In this document: one piece after another, positions 1 to 8,363 of the stretch
How positions within the stretch are numbered: position 1 is the stretch's first letter
How the letters are laid out: each line of letters starts with the position of its first letter
From: Microbacterium sp. TPD7012
Lineage (GTDB): Bacteria > Actinomycetota > Actinomycetes > Actinomycetales > Microbacteriaceae
Length of the DNA: 64,000 nt
Assembly (NCBI RefSeq): GCF_003075395.1
Contig: NZ_QDFV01000003.1
Location: 124,685 to 188,684 of the forward strand
Reading direction: 5' to 3'
The notes under the pieces: generated by a model
What the model saw: only the letters and a program-made list of their open reading frames with translations
Database searches by the model: none
Told to the model about the DNA's origin: nothing
Translations under genes and position numbers: made by a program

Positions 1-292
1 AGAGTACGCCGACTACCTCGGCGAGGTCATCACCACGCTCCGGAACTCGGGTGTGCGCGCCGAGCTCGACACCTCGGACGACCGGATGCAGAAGAAGATC
101 CGCAACCACACCACCGGCAAGGTGCCCCTGTTGCTGATCGCGGGGGAGCAGGACCGCGCCGCCGGCACCGTCTCGTTCCGCTACCGCGACGGCACGCAGG
201 AGAACGGCGTCCCGATCGCGGATGCCGTCGACCGCATCCGCGCGGCGATCGACTCGCACGCACTCGTGCAGACAGCAGGGGACCTGGCGTGA
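1..292 (+). CDS. thrS: threonine-tRNA ligase, C-terminal fragment
   Basis: Partial gene; the 5' part lies before the window, and the frame is open from base 2. The last 96 codons match the C-terminal anticodon-binding domain of threonyl-tRNA synthetase: a [18 protein letters not shown] stretch followed by a [10 protein letters not shown] strand and a terminal helix. The full enzyme charges tRNA-Thr in the cytoplasm. The catalytic core and editing domain cannot be seen here. Identification rests on this domain and on the following HIT gene, which is also next to thrS in Mycobacterium. Confidence 0.85.
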   Translation, partial: EYADYLGEVITTLRNSGVRAELDTSDDRMQKKIRNHTTGKVPLLLIAGEQDRAAGTVSFRYRDGTQENGVPIADAVDRIRAAIDSHALVQTAGDLA

Positions 293-315
293 CCCTTCGA
301 CAGGTGCAGGGATCC
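293..315. repeat. diverged half-copy of the GGTCCCTGAGCCTGTCGAAG-type repeat
   Basis: The 23 bases right after the thrS stop match the right arm of the inverted repeat at 933-953, extended by two C on its left, at 20 of 23 positions. The copy contains the AGGGA that sits 7 nt before the GTG of the HIT gene, so it may serve as that gene's Shine-Dalgarno sequence. No opposing arm is present here. Confidence 0.55.
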
Positions 316-319
316 CGCG

Positions 320-853
320 GTGGCTGAGCTGGAGGATGCGGGGCGCCTCGTCGGCGTACCGGACGAGTTCCAACGGCTGTGGACCCCGCACCGGATGGCG
401 TACATCCAGGCGGGGCCGGAGCCGCTGCGCGACGAGTGCCCGTTCTGCGAGGCGCCGAAGCATGCGGATGCCGATCGATTGATCGTCGCGCGCGGGGAGA
501 CGGCCTACGTGCTGCTGAACCTGTTCCCGTACAACTCCGGTCACTTGCTGGTGTGTCCGTATCGCCACATAGCGACGTACGACCAGGCCACGCCCGAAGA
601 GGTCGCCGAGATCGGTGCGCTCACGCAGACCGCGATGCGCGTGCTGCGGGACGTGTCGCGCTGCGACGGGTTCAACCTCGGCATGAATCAGGGCGCCGTG
701 GCGGGCGCCGGCGTCGACGGCCACCTGCACCAGCACGTCGTGCCGCGGTGGACGTCGGACGCCAACTTCTTCCCGATCATCGCCAAGACCAAGGCGCTGC
801 CGCAGCTGCTCGGCGAGGTGCGCGAGGCCGTCGCGGACGCCTGGCCACGCTGA
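320..853 (+). CDS. HIT-family nucleotide phosphorylase/hydrolase (Ap4A phosphorylase-like)
   Basis: A 177-residue histidine-triad protein. The triad signature HLHQHV is at residues 135-140 (H135, H137, H139), and a CPFC pair at 40-43 is a possible zinc-binding site. The HIT fold hydrolyses or phosphorolyses dinucleoside polyphosphates such as Ap4A, a by-product of aminoacyl-tRNA synthetases, so its place next to thrS makes sense. The mycobacterial neighbour of thrS (Rv2613c) is an Ap4A phosphorylase, and this looks like the same family by inference. The GTG start gives an N-terminus of usual length, with a modest AGGGA Shine-Dalgarno supplied by a repeat remnant. The expected downstream pgsA is absent; a repeat and convergent pdxY follow. 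Confidence 0.85.
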   Translation: MAELEDAGRLVGVPDEFQRLWTPHRMAYIQAGPEPLRDECPFCEAPKHADADRLIVARGETAYVLLNLFPYNSGHLLVCPYRHIATYDQATPEEVAEIGALTQTAMRVLRDVSRCDGFNLGMNQGAVAGAGVDGHLHQHVVPRWTSDANFFPIIAKTKALPQLLGEVREAVADAWPR

Positions 854-903
854 CCGCGTTTCGTCCCGTCGCTTCGCCCCTCGCTCGACGACCGGCGGAT
901 GCG

Positions 904-953
904 GGGTCGCTGAGCCTGTCGAAGCGTCTGCCCTTCGACAGGCTCAGGGACCC
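904..953. repeat. REP-like inverted repeat / probable bidirectional terminator
   Basis: Two 21-nt arms (904-924 and 933-953) are reverse complements with one mismatch, around an 8-nt loop. The arm core TTCGACAGGCTCAGGGACC resembles a palindromic repeat I know from many Microbacteriaceae genomes. It lies between the convergent HIT gene and pdxY, where a hairpin could stop transcription from both sides. There is no T-tract. Confidence 0.8.
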
Positions 954-965
954 AAGGTCCTCAGG

Positions 966-981
966 GACCCGACGTCGGGTC
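966..981. repeat. perfect 16-bp palindrome next to the repeat
   Basis: GACCCGACGTCGGGTC is a perfect palindrome that begins 13 nt after the inverted repeat and ends 7 nt before the pdxY stop. It may be part of the same terminator unit or a separate protein site. The sequence between, GGTCCTCAGGGACCC, looks like another broken repeat arm. Confidence 0.6.
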
Positions 982-987
982 TGACGC

Positions 988-1839
988 TCAGCGCACCTGG
1001 CGCGCGGTGAACTGCATCCGAGGGTTCGCGTAGAACTCCTGGGCCTCGACGAGTTGCAGCTCGCGCTCTCCGGAGTCGAGCGTCGCCTTGAGCAGGTCGT
1101 AGACGCTGGATGCCGTGCGCTCGAGCGCGACCTGCGCGCTGCCTCTCTCGACATAGTGCGCGGTGAACAGCGCAGCCGTGACGTCGCCGGAGCCGTTCGC
1201 CTTCATCGGCAGATGCGGCGTCTGCACGATCCAGGCGCCCTGGTCGTCGACGGCGAGCATCTCGATGGTTCCCTCTTCGCGGTCGGGCCGCTCGACGCTC
1301 GTGACGAGCACCGTCCGGGGGCCCATCGCGCGGGCGAGGTCGACCGAGGCGAGAGTCGACTCGAGCGTGTCCGGCTCGGTGTCGGTGAGGAACCCGAGCT
1401 CGAACTGGTTCGGTGTGATGATGTCGGCCACCGGCACCACGCGCTCGCGCAGCAGCACCGGGATCGCCGGCGCGACGAAGCACCCGGACTTCGCGTTGCC
1501 CATGACGGGGTCGCACGCGTAGACGGCGTTCGGGTTGGCGGCCTTCACGCGCGCGACGGCGTCGATGATCACGTCGCCGATGCCCTCTCCGCCCTGGTAG
1601 CCGCTGAGCACCGCATCGACCTGCCCGAAGACGCCGCGCTCCTCGATGCCGGTGATGACCTCGCGCACGTCGTCGGGCGCGATCAGCGGTCCTCGCCACG
1701 CGCCGTATCCGGTGTGGTTGGAGAAGTTCACCGTGTAGACGGGCAGCACCTCCACGCCGATGCGCTGCAGCGGGAACACTGCTGCGGAGTTTCCGACGTG
1801 ACCGTAGGCGACGGCCGACTGGATGGAGAGGATCTTCAT
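988..1839 (-). CDS. pdxY: pyridoxal kinase PdxY
   Basis: A 283-residue ribokinase-fold kinase that phosphorylates pyridoxal to PLP in the salvage pathway. It starts MKILSIQS as PdxY/PdxK proteins do. Visible motifs are LSGYQGGE (78-85), CDPVMG (109-114), TPNQFE (142-147) and the ATP/catalytic motif NGSGD (215-219) with catalytic D219. The length is normal. It is transcribed away from the regulator gene's far end on the same strand, 46 nt downstream of the MocR-type regulator, so the two may be co-transcribed. With pdxST just across the divergent promoter, salvage and de novo PLP synthesis sit side by side. Confidence 0.93.
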   Translation of the reverse strand: MKILSIQSAVAYGHVGNSAAVFPLQRIGVEVLPVYTVNFSNHTGYGAWRGPLIAPDDVREVITGIEERGVFGQVDAVLSGYQGGEGIGDVIIDAVARVKAANPNAVYACDPVMGNAKSGCFVAPAIPVLLRERVVPVADIITPNQFELGFLTDTEPDTLESTLASVDLARAMGPRTVLVTSVERPDREEGTIEMLAVDDQGAWIVQTPHLPMKANGSGDVTAALFTAHYVERGSAQVALERTASSVYDLLKATLDSGERELQLVEAQEFYANPRMQFTARQVR

Positions 1840-1885
1840 TCTCCGATCCTTTCATTCAAGGCGGCCCGGTGTCCGCGGCGGGTGG

Positions 1886-3190
1886 TCAACGCACGGCGGC
1901 GACGAGGTCGGCCACGAGCGTCGCGGCATCCTGGTCGTCGAGGTCGTGCACGGTGAGGCGCAGATGGTGGGAGGGCTCGGCGCGATCATCGAGGGCGAAC
2001 TCGTCGCCGGTGCGGGCGAGCCAGCCGCGCCGCATCAGGCGCTCGGCGACGATCCTCGCGGGCTGCGGCAACTCGACCCAGAGGCTCAGCCCATCGGATG
2101 CCGGCGCCTCGATGCCCTGTTCCCGCAGACGCGCGGAGAACGCGGCGTTCCGCTCCGCGTAATGGGCGGCTGCGGCGGCGACCTCGGCGGTCACCGCCTC
2201 GTCCGTGAGCTGCGTCAACGCGAGGCGCTGCAGCAGATGGCTGACCCAGGTGGTGCCGGGACTCAGACGCATCGCCAGCCGCTCGGCGGTCTCGGCATCG
2301 GTCGCGGCGATCGCGAGGCACATGTCGGGTCCCAGGAACTTCGACACCGAGCGCACGAGGGCGAACCGGCGGTGCTCCGGACCGATGAGCGACTCGTAAG
2401 GCCGCTGCGAGAGCATCGAGAAGTGATCGTCCTCGATGATCAGCACGTAGGGGTGATCGGCCAGCACGGTCCGCAGCTCGGCTGCGCGCGCGGCGGAGAG
2501 ACTCGCGCCGGTCGGATTCTGCGCGCGCGGTGTGCAGATGACGGCACGGACACCCGCGTCCAGCGCCGCGCGCAGCCCGTCGACCGTCATGCCCTGCTCG
2601 TCCACCGGCACAGCGACGGCACGGTAGCCGCCGAGCCGCACGGTGTGGATGCTGGCGAGGAAGCACGGATCCTCGAGGGCGACGGCGTCGTCGCGCATCA
2701 GCGCCTGCGCCAGAAGTCGCTCGACCGCATCGACGGCGCCGCTTGTGATCGTCACGCGGAATGCGGCGTCGAGATCGGCTGCCACCCACTTCCGCGCCCA
2801 GTCGTCGAGATCGCGGTCGATGACGGGCTCGCCGTAGAGCACGGGGCGGCTGGCGATGTTCATCAGTGCGGGGGAGGGATCGGGGATCAGCCGCGGATCC
2901 GGATTGCCGGTGCCGACGTCGCGCAGCACGGTGTCGGCGGCGTAGCCCTCCTGCGGGACGGATTCATGGCCGGTGACGACGGTTCCTGCACGACCGCGCG
3001 AGATCACCAGGCCCGCCTGGGCCAGCTGCCGGTAGGCGGCGACCGCGGTGTTCCTGTTGACGCCGAGTCGTGCGGCGAGCTCGCGCACGGGAGGCAGCGG
3101 GCTGCCGGGACGCAGGATGCCACGGTCGCGGAGTCCGCGCACGCTGTCGGCGATGTCGGCCGCCGTGGTTCCTGTGATCTCGTCGCTCAT
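1886..3190 (-). CDS. pdxR: MocR/PdxR-type GntR regulator with aminotransferase-like domain
   Basis: A 434-residue fusion of a GntR winged helix (about residues 10-75, with [17 protein letters not shown]) and a fold-type I aminotransferase domain (about 95-430). The effector domain keeps PLP-binding landmarks: NPTGAS at 225-230, EDDHF at 253-257 and the Schiff-base lysine K284 in SVSKFLG. MocR proteins sense PLP this way, and PdxR members control pdxST. The divergent pdxS-pdxT and adjacent pdxY fit that role strongly. The function as activator or autorepressor is inferred from the family. The ATG is preceded by GGAGGG, and an upstream TAGAAT -10 overlaps the proposed operator. Confidence 0.88.
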   Translation of the reverse strand: MSDEITGTTAADIADSVRGLRDRGILRPGSPLPPVRELAARLGVNRNTAVAAYRQLAQAGLVISRGRAGTVVTGHESVPQEGYAADTVLRDVGTGNPDPRLIPDPSPALMNIASRPVLYGEPVIDRDLDDWARKWVAADLDAAFRVTITSGAVDAVERLLAQALMRDDAVALEDPCFLASIHTVRLGGYRAVAVPVDEQGMTVDGLRAALDAGVRAVICTPRAQNPTGASLSAARAAELRTVLADHPYVLIIEDDHFSMLSQRPYESLIGPEHRRFALVRSVSKFLGPDMCLAIAATDAETAERLAMRLSPGTTWVSHLLQRLALTQLTDEAVTAEVAAAAAHYAERNAAFSARLREQGIEAPASDGLSLWVELPQPARIVAERLMRRGWLARTGDEFALDDRAEPSHHLRLTVHDLDDQDAATLVADLVAAVR

Positions 3191-3205
3191 GTGCCCTCCG
3201 GACCG

Positions 3206-3244
3206 ATTCTAGGTCGTTTCGGACAGTGCTATGTTTGGCCTAGA
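3206..3244. promoter_or_regulatory. divergent pdxR/pdxS control region with PdxR-like box pair
   Basis: The 90-nt gap between pdxR and pdxS holds TCTAGGTC (3208-3215) and its near inverse GGCCTAGA (3237-3244), 29 bp apart. Read on opposite strands the sites are AAACGACCTA and GTTTGGCCTA, which resemble the AAAGTGGWCTA box that I recall for corynebacterial PdxR. A TAGAAT -10 for pdxR (3211-3206, minus strand) overlaps the first box, so binding there would block pdxR itself. TATGTT (3230-3235) is a possible pdxS -10. Confidence 0.55.
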
Positions 3245-3280
3245 TCAATTCAGACTTTGGTGCACCCGACAGGAGTCCTC

Positions 3281-4174
3281 ATGACCGCCCAGACCACCAC
3301 CGGATCCTCGCGCGTCAAGCGCGGCCTCGCAGAGATGCTCAAGGGCGGCGTCATCATGGACGTCGTCACCGCGGACCAGGCGAAGATCGCCGAGGATGCC
3401 GGCGCCGTCGCCGTCATGGCGCTCGAGCGCGTTCCGGCCGACATCCGTGCGCAGGGCGGCGTCTCGCGGATGAGCGATCCCGACATGATCGACAGCATCA
3501 TCGACGCCGTCTCCATCCCGGTGATGGCGAAGGCGCGCATCGGGCACTTCGTCGAAGCGCAGGTCCTGCAGGAGCTCGGTGTCGACTACATCGACGAGTC
3601 GGAGGTGCTCTCGCCGGCCGACTACGTGAACCACATCGACAAGTTCGGCTTCAAGGTCCCCTTCGTCTGCGGCGCCACCAACCTCGGCGAGGCTCTCCGC
3701 CGCATCAACGAGGGTGCCGCGATGATCCGCTCGAAGGGCGAGGCCGGAACCGGCGACGTCTCCGAGGCGATGAAGCACATCCGCAAGATCCGGGGCGAGA
3801 TCGCCGCTCTGACGGCCCTCCCGAAGGACGAGCTGTTCGTGGCGGCGAAGGAGCTGCAGGCGCCATACGACCTCGTCGCCGAGATCGCCGAGACCGGCAA
3901 GCTCCCCGTGGTGCTCTTCGTCGCGGGTGGCGTCGCGACGCCGGCGGATGCCGCGATGATGATGCAGCTCGGGGCCGACGGCGTGTTCGTGGGCTCGGGC
4001 ATCTTCAAGTCCGGAAACCCTGCCGAGCGCGCGAAGGCGATCGTGAAGGCCACCACGTTCTTCGACGACGCGAAGGTCATCGCGGAGGTCTCGCGCGGCC
4101 TCGGCGAGGCGATGGTGGGCATCAACGTGACCGATCTGCCCGCTCCGCACCGCCTCGCCGAGCGTGGCTGGTAG
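3281..4174 (+). CDS. pdxS: pyridoxal 5'-phosphate synthase subunit PdxS
   Basis: A 297-residue lyase subunit that makes PLP from ribose 5-phosphate, glyceraldehyde 3-phosphate and ammonia. Both catalytic lysines are visible: K84 in VMAKARIGH and K152 in [10 protein letters not shown]. The [19 protein letters not shown] phosphate-binding segment follows. The ATG is chosen because AGGAG lies 5 nt upstream and the protein then begins MTAQTTTGS; the frame stays open upstream, but that part is antisense to pdxR. It overlaps pdxT by 11 nt, and PdxT supplies ammonia to the 12+12 complex. Confidence 0.97.
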   Translation: MTAQTTTGSSRVKRGLAEMLKGGVIMDVVTADQAKIAEDAGAVAVMALERVPADIRAQGGVSRMSDPDMIDSIIDAVSIPVMAKARIGHFVEAQVLQELGVDYIDESEVLSPADYVNHIDKFGFKVPFVCGATNLGEALRRINEGAAMIRSKGEAGTGDVSEAMKHIRKIRGEIAALTALPKDELFVAAKELQAPYDLVAEIAETGKLPVVLFVAGGVATPADAAMMMQLGADGVFVGSGIFKSGNPAERAKAIVKATTFFDDAKVIAEVSRGLGEAMVGINVTDLPAPHRLAERGW

Positions 4175-4772
4175 TCCCCGGGTCGGCGTCCTCGCGCTGC
4201 AGGGCGACGTGCGCGAGCACGCCGCCCTGCTCGCGGAGCTGGGCGCCGACGTCACGCTCGTCCGCCGCCCCGAGGAGCTGGCGGCCGTCGACGGCCTCGT
4301 GATCCCGGGTGGCGAATCCAGCGTGATCGACAAGCTGTCCCGGATCTTCGGGATGCAGGAGCCGATCCGAGCCGCGATCGCCGCGGGGATGCCGATGCTC
4401 GGCACCTGCGCCGGACTCATCATGCTCGCCGACACGGTCGTCGACGCGATCGACGGGCAGGAGTCGTTCGGCGGCATCGACGCCGTGGTGCGGCGCAACG
4501 CCTTCGGCAGGCAGGTCGAGTCCTTCGAGGCCGAACTCGCCGTCGCGGAGCTCGGACCGGATCCGGTGAAGGCCGCCTTCATCCGCGGTCCCGTCGTCGA
4601 ATCCGTCGGACCCGGCGCGGAGATCCTCGCGGCGCTGCCGGACGGACGCGTCGTCGCCGTCGAGCAGGGCGGCCTGCTCGGGCTGAGCTTCCACCCCGAG
4701 ATCACGGGGGAGACCCGCTTCCATCGGCGGTTCCTCGACCGGGTACGCGCCGTCACCGCGGCAGCCGCCTAG
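4164..4772 (+). CDS. pdxT: pyridoxal 5'-phosphate synthase glutaminase PdxT
   Basis: A 202-residue class I glutamine amidotransferase that releases ammonia from glutamine and channels it to PdxS. The triad is complete: nucleophile C82 in GTCAG, then H177 and E179 in FHPEIT. The family signature PGGESS is at 48-53. The GTG start lies inside the last codons of pdxS (11-nt overlap), which suggests translational coupling. The 3' end overlaps the convergent decarboxylase gene by 4 nt, so the two stop codons interlock and no terminator can lie between them. Confidence 0.96.
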   Translation: MAGSPRVGVLALQGDVREHAALLAELGADVTLVRRPEELAAVDGLVIPGGESSVIDKLSRIFGMQEPIRAAIAAGMPMLGTCAGLIMLADTVVDAIDGQESFGGIDAVVRRNAFGRQVESFEAELAVAELGPDPVKAAFIRGPVVESVGPGAEILAALPDGRVVAVEQGGLLGLSFHPEITGETRFHRRFLDRVRAVTAAAA

Positions 4773-6148
4773 ATCGCGACCAGTCTGCGGATCGCCGCGA
4801 CCGTGAGCTCGATGTCGCCGGGGGTCGTCGCCCACGACGACATCGAGCAGCGCAGCGACGCCCTCCCGCGCCACTCCGCGCCCGTGACGGCTGCCGTCCC
4901 GTCGTGCAGGATCGCCTCGCCCAGCGCCCGGGTCGCGGCATCCGATCCGGCCCGGAACATGACCTGCGTGTAGTCGACCTCGTTGAGGACCTCGATCTCC
5001 TCGATCGAGGCGAGACCCGCCGCCATCGCGACCGCGTTCTCATGCAGGCGGTCGATGAGGCCCGCGACCCCGGAGCGTCCGAGGCTCCGCAGTGCCGCCC
5101 AGGCCGGCACACCGCGGGCGCGACGCGAGAGCTCGGGCGTGACATCCCAGGGATCGAGGCCGGAGTAGATGAGGTAGTCGCCGCCGGTCCGGAAGGCCGC
5201 GATCGAGTCGGCAGGGTCGCGCACGATCGCCATTCCGCAGTCGTAGGGCACGTTCAGCGTCTTGTGCGCATCGGTCGCCCACGAATCCGCCTGCTCCATC
5301 CCGGTGGTGAGCCGACGCAGGTCTTCGGATGCCGCGGCCCAGAGCCCGAATGCGCCGTCGACGTGCACCCAGGCTCCGTGCTGCTTCGCGAGGGGGATCA
5401 GCGCCTGGAAGTCGTCGAACGCCCCCGTGTGCACCTCACCGGCCTGCAGGCAGACGATCAGCGGTCCCTCGCCGTCACCGAGCGCGCGCTCGAGGGCATC
5501 CGGCCGCATCCTGCCCTGATCGTCGGAGTCCACGACCGTCAGCTCCGCGCGCCCGATGCCGAGGAAGCGCGCGGCGCGGTCGATCGAGCCGTGCCGATCC
5601 GCGCCGACGACGAAACGCAGCGGGGGAGCGTCTCGCACGCCCCTCTCTGCGATGTCCCATCCCGCGCGCGCCATGACCGCGTGACGCGCGGTGGCGAGGC
5701 AGGTGAAGTTCGCCAGCTGACCTCCCGTCACGAAGCCGACACTCGCGGATGAGGGGAGCCCGAACAGTTCCAGCATCCATCCACCGGCCACACGTTCCAT
5801 CGCGACGGTCGCGGGTGTGAGCGTGGACGAGCCGGAGTTCTGGTCCCACGCGGAGACGAGCCAGTCCGCGGCCAGGGCGGCCGGATGCGTGGCACCGATC
5901 ACGAAGCCGAAGAAGCGGCCGCCGGGGATGGCAACGAGACCGGGCTCCGCGTGCTCCGCCATCTCGTCGATCACCTGTGCCGGGTCGGTGCCGGCCGCCG
6001 GCAACGGTCCGCCGAAGGCAGTCAGCATCTCGTCGAGGGCCGCCCGCGGCCAGACCGGTCGGTCGTCGAGCGTCCCCAGGAATTCCGTCGCACGGCGGTG
6101 TGCGGCGTTGAGCGCACGGGTTCTGTCGTCGAGGCCACTCTGGTCCAT
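4769..6148 (-). CDS. PLP-dependent group II (aromatic-type) decarboxylase family protein
   Basis: A 459-residue fold-type I enzyme of the pyridoxal-dependent decarboxylase family (the aromatic amino acid / glutamate decarboxylase group). Evidence: TGGQLAN at 141-147, HVDGA at 262-266 (the Asp pairs with the PLP ring nitrogen) and the Schiff-base lysine K296 in DAHKTLN. The N-terminal [19 protein letters not shown] and NSGSSTLTPA segments are also typical. The substrate cannot be read from the sequence. The ATG at MDQSGLDD is preferred; the frame is open further upstream but runs through the neighbouring hydrolase. Placing a PLP enzyme beside the PLP synthase genes may be meaningful. Its stop overlaps that of pdxT. 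Confidence 0.85.
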   Translation of the reverse strand: MDQSGLDDRTRALNAAHRRATEFLGTLDDRPVWPRAALDEMLTAFGGPLPAAGTDPAQVIDEMAEHAEPGLVAIPGGRFFGFVIGATHPAALAADWLVSAWDQNSGSSTLTPATVAMERVAGGWMLELFGLPSSASVGFVTGGQLANFTCLATARHAVMARAGWDIAERGVRDAPPLRFVVGADRHGSIDRAARFLGIGRAELTVVDSDDQGRMRPDALERALGDGEGPLIVCLQAGEVHTGAFDDFQALIPLAKQHGAWVHVDGAFGLWAAASEDLRRLTTGMEQADSWATDAHKTLNVPYDCGMAIVRDPADSIAAFRTGGDYLIYSGLDPWDVTPELSRRARGVPAWAALRSLGRSGVAGLIDRLHENAVAMAAGLASIEEIEVLNEVDYTQVMFRAGSDAATRALGEAILHDGTAAVTGAEWRGRASLRCSMSSWATTPGDIELTVAAIRRLVAI

Positions 6149-6192
6149 GGGGTCAGGACTACACCCGCGAGCCGTCGCGCACCAGACGATGA

Positions 6193-6879
6193 TCAGTCGA
6201 CGCGTCGGTGGGAGAGCAGCCACTCGTAGAACCGGGGATTCTCGTACGTCTCGGTCCAGGAATCGTGGCCGACGCCCGCGTAGCTCGTGAACCGCACGTC
6301 GGCGCCGAGTGACCGGAGTTCGCTCACGATCTGCTCCGTGGCGGAGATCGGCACGACATCGTCGGCGTCGCCGTGGAACGCCCAGACGGGCAGGTTCCGG
6401 ATCGGCGCAGCACTCTGCAGCCACAGCCCGCCGCAGATGGGGGCGATGGCGGCGAACCGATCGGGGTAGCGCACCGCGAGGCTCCAGGTTCCGTAACCGC
6501 CCATGCTGAGTCCGGTGACCGCGATGCGCGCCGGATCCACGCGGTGCGCCGCGACGGCCTCGTCGAGCAGCCCGGCCAGCGTCGAGAGCTCTGCGACCCA
6601 CTGACTCGATTCGGGGCACTGGGGGGTGACGAGGATGAAGGGGAAGTCTCGGCCGGCATCCGCCAGCTTCGCCGGGCCGTGCAGCGCGGCGAGGTCGAGG
6701 TCGTAACCCCGTTCGCCCGAGCCATGCAGGAACAGCACGAGCGGCCAGCGCCTGTCCGAGTCGGCGTCGTAGTCGTCCGGCAGATGGACCAGATATCGCA
6801 AGGTGTCGGCTGGTGTCGGTTCGTCGTCGCGCACCTCGGATGAGCGGAGGACCGGGGTGATGTGTCGGGATCTGCGCAT
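6193..6879 (-). CDS. alpha/beta hydrolase (predicted esterase/peptidase)
   Basis: A 228-residue single-domain alpha/beta hydrolase. The nucleophile elbow GLSMGG has S125 at 123-128, the oxyanion-hole segment is FLHGSGERG at 50-58, the acid is probably within HGDADDVVP (169-177), and the base is H205 in GVGHDSW. The set resembles the predicted-peptidase/phospholipase-carboxylesterase group. There is no signal peptide, so it is probably cytoplasmic. The ATG is chosen over an in-frame GTG 18 nt upstream because GGAG lies about 6 nt before it. It is 44 nt upstream of the decarboxylase on the same strand, so the pair may form a unit. Substrate unknown. Confidence 0.82.
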   Translation of the reverse strand: MRRSRHITPVLRSSEVRDDEPTPADTLRYLVHLPDDYDADSDRRWPLVLFLHGSGERGYDLDLAALHGPAKLADAGRDFPFILVTPQCPESSQWVAELSTLAGLLDEAVAAHRVDPARIAVTGLSMGGYGTWSLAVRYPDRFAAIAPICGGLWLQSAAPIRNLPVWAFHGDADDVVPISATEQIVSELRSLGADVRFTSYAGVGHDSWTETYENPRFYEWLLSHRRVD

Positions 6880-6910
6880 ATCTCCATCCTGTGCCACTCG
6901 CGCGGTTCGT

Positions 6911-6916
6911 TAGACT
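6911..6916 (+). promoter_or_regulatory. -10 element of the yebC promoter
   Basis: TAGACT within GTTAGACTTGAC. The same 12-mer occurs upstream of rpsD (24515-24526). It leaves a leader of about 45 nt before the yebC ATG. No clear -35 is seen. Confidence 0.5.
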
Positions 6917-6967
6917 TGACGATGCCCTGGGTGCGAACTCCGGGGCGGATACGACGAGCGGAGACTA

Positions 6968-7729
6968 ATGTCCGGGCATTCCAAGTGGGCGACCACGAAG
7001 CACAAGAAGGCCATCATCGACTCCCGCCGGGCGAAGTCGTGGGCCAAGCTCATCAAGAACATCGAGGTCGCGGCCAAGCTCGGCGGCGCTGACCTGGCCG
7101 GAAACCCGACGCTGTTCGACGCGGTGCAGAAGGCGAAGAAGACCTCTGTTCCCAAGGACAACATCGACCGCGCGGTGAAGCGCGGTGCGGGCATCGGCGG
7201 CGAAGCCGTCGAGTACCTGTCGATCATGTACGAGGGGTACGGCCCCAACGGCGTCGCCCTGATGATCGAGTGTCTGACCGACAACAAGAATCGCGCGGCC
7301 GCTGAGGTGCGCACGGCTCTGAGCCGCAACGGCGGCACCCTCGCCGACCCCGGCAGCGTCGCGTACAACTTCAGCCGCAAGGGCGTCATCGTCGTCGGCT
7401 CCGAGGGTACGACCGAGGACGACGTGATGATGGCGGCGCTCGAGGCGGGTGCGGAGGAGATCGAGCCGCACGCCGAGGGGTTCGAGGTCATCACCGAGGC
7501 GCATGATCTGGTCGCGGTCCGCAGTGCGCTGCAGGAGGCCGGGATCGACTACGAGTCCGCCGACGTCGAGTTCGTCCCGAACCTCAAGGTCGAGATCGAC
7601 GCCGACACCGCTCGCAAGATCTTCCGTCTCATCGATGCGCTGGAGGACAGTGAGGACGTGCAGAACGTGTTCACGAACTTCGACCTCTCGTCCGAGGTGC
7701 AGGCGGAGCTGGAGAACGACGACGCCTGA
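6968..7729 (+). CDS. yebC: YebC/PmpR-family (TACO1) protein
   Basis: A 253-residue YebC/TACO1 protein, recognised by the N-terminal [21 protein letters not shown] signature (positions 1-20 shown in part), the [16 protein letters not shown] segment and overall length. Members have been described as DNA-binding regulators and, more recently, as factors that help ribosomes through difficult sequences. Which role applies here cannot be seen. The context upstream of ruvCAB is the widespread bacterial arrangement. The start is fixed by the conserved N-terminus. Confidence 0.95.
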   Translation: MSGHSKWATTKHKKAIIDSRRAKSWAKLIKNIEVAAKLGGADLAGNPTLFDAVQKAKKTSVPKDNIDRAVKRGAGIGGEAVEYLSIMYEGYGPNGVALMIECLTDNKNRAAAEVRTALSRNGGTLADPGSVAYNFSRKGVIVVGSEGTTEDDVMMAALEAGAEEIEPHAEGFEVITEAHDLVAVRSALQEAGIDYESADVEFVPNLKVEIDADTARKIFRLIDALEDSEDVQNVFTNFDLSSEVQAELENDDA

Positions 7730-7763
7730 GGCGAGCCTGACGCTCCTCGTCGGGCGTCCGGCT

Positions 7764-7769
7764 TAGCCT
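7764..7769 (+). promoter_or_regulatory. -10-like element 6 nt before the ruvC start
   Basis: TAGCCT, then GGGGGA, then GTG. If used as a -10, transcription would begin at the start codon, giving a leaderless ruvC mRNA. The spacer is also purine-rich and could act as a Shine-Dalgarno in a longer transcript. Confidence 0.5.
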
Positions 7770-7775
7770 GGGGGA

Positions 7776-8336
7776 GTGACCTCCTCCCTGCGCGTCCTCG
7801 GCATCGATCCCGGCCTCACCCGGTGCGGTGTCGGGGTCGTCGACGTCGACCGCTCCCGCCGCGGGACGCTTGTGCACGTGGGGGTCATCCGCTCGTCTCC
7901 GGATGCCGAGATCGGCGACCGTCTCGCGATCGTCGCAGCCGGCATCCGCGAGGTGATCGCCGAGCATCGACCGGATGCCGTGGCTGTCGAGCGCGTGTTC
8001 GCGCAGCAGAACACCCACACCGTGATGGGCACGGCGCAGGCGAGCGGCGTCGCGCTGCTGATCGCGGCGGAATCCGGGCTTCCCGCCGCCACGCACACGC
8101 CGAGCGAGGTCAAGGCGGCGGTCACGGGGTACGGCTCCGCCGACAAGCGCCAGGTGCAGGCCATGATCGCCCGCATCCTGCGCCTGGACGCCCCGCCGCA
8201 GCCGGCGGATGCGGCGGATGCTCTCGCGATCGCGCTGTGCCACGCCTGGCGCCGGGGAGGTGCGGTCGCCACGCAGGGGGCGCTCACACCGGCGCAGCGC
8301 GCCTGGGCTGCCGCAGAGCGTGTCGCTCGAACATAG
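7776..8336 (+). CDS. ruvC: crossover junction endodeoxyribonuclease RuvC
   Basis: A 186-residue Holliday-junction resolvase. The four catalytic acids of the RNase H-like fold are visible: D11 in [11 protein letters not shown]72 in VERVF, and D145 and D148 in DAADAL. It cuts four-way junctions after RuvAB branch migration. The GTG start gives the usual N-terminus 10 residues before D11. It is the first gene of the compact ruvC-ruvA-ruvB set. A TAGCCT -10-like element sits 6 nt before the start. Confidence 0.96.
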   Translation: MTSSLRVLGIDPGLTRCGVGVVDVDRSRRGTLVHVGVIRSSPDAEIGDRLAIVAAGIREVIAEHRPDAVAVERVFAQQNTHTVMGTAQASGVALLIAAESGLPAATHTPSEVKAAVTGYGSADKRQVQAMIARILRLDAPPQPADAADALAIALCHAWRRGGAVATQGALTPAQRAWAAAERVART

Positions 8337-8351
8337 CTACGAGTGACGCCG

Positions 8352-8357
8352 TAGGCT
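8352..8357 (+). promoter_or_regulatory. -10-like element 6 nt before the ruvA start
   Basis: TAGGCT, then GAGGGG, then ATG, the same layout as at ruvC. It could give a leaderless ruvA transcript within the ruv cluster. Confidence 0.5.
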
Positions 8358-8363
8358 GAGGGG

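Noticed and set aside
1823-3280. Upstream extension of the pdxS frame (about 486 codons)
   Set aside because: It is antisense to the MocR-type regulator and looks non-coding; the PdxS N-terminus begins at 3281 after AGGAG.
6149-6619. N-terminal extension of the decarboxylase by 157 residues
   Set aside because: The extension is Arg-rich, overlaps the hydrolase gene in another frame, and has no family similarity; the ATG at 6148 gives the usual decarboxylase start.
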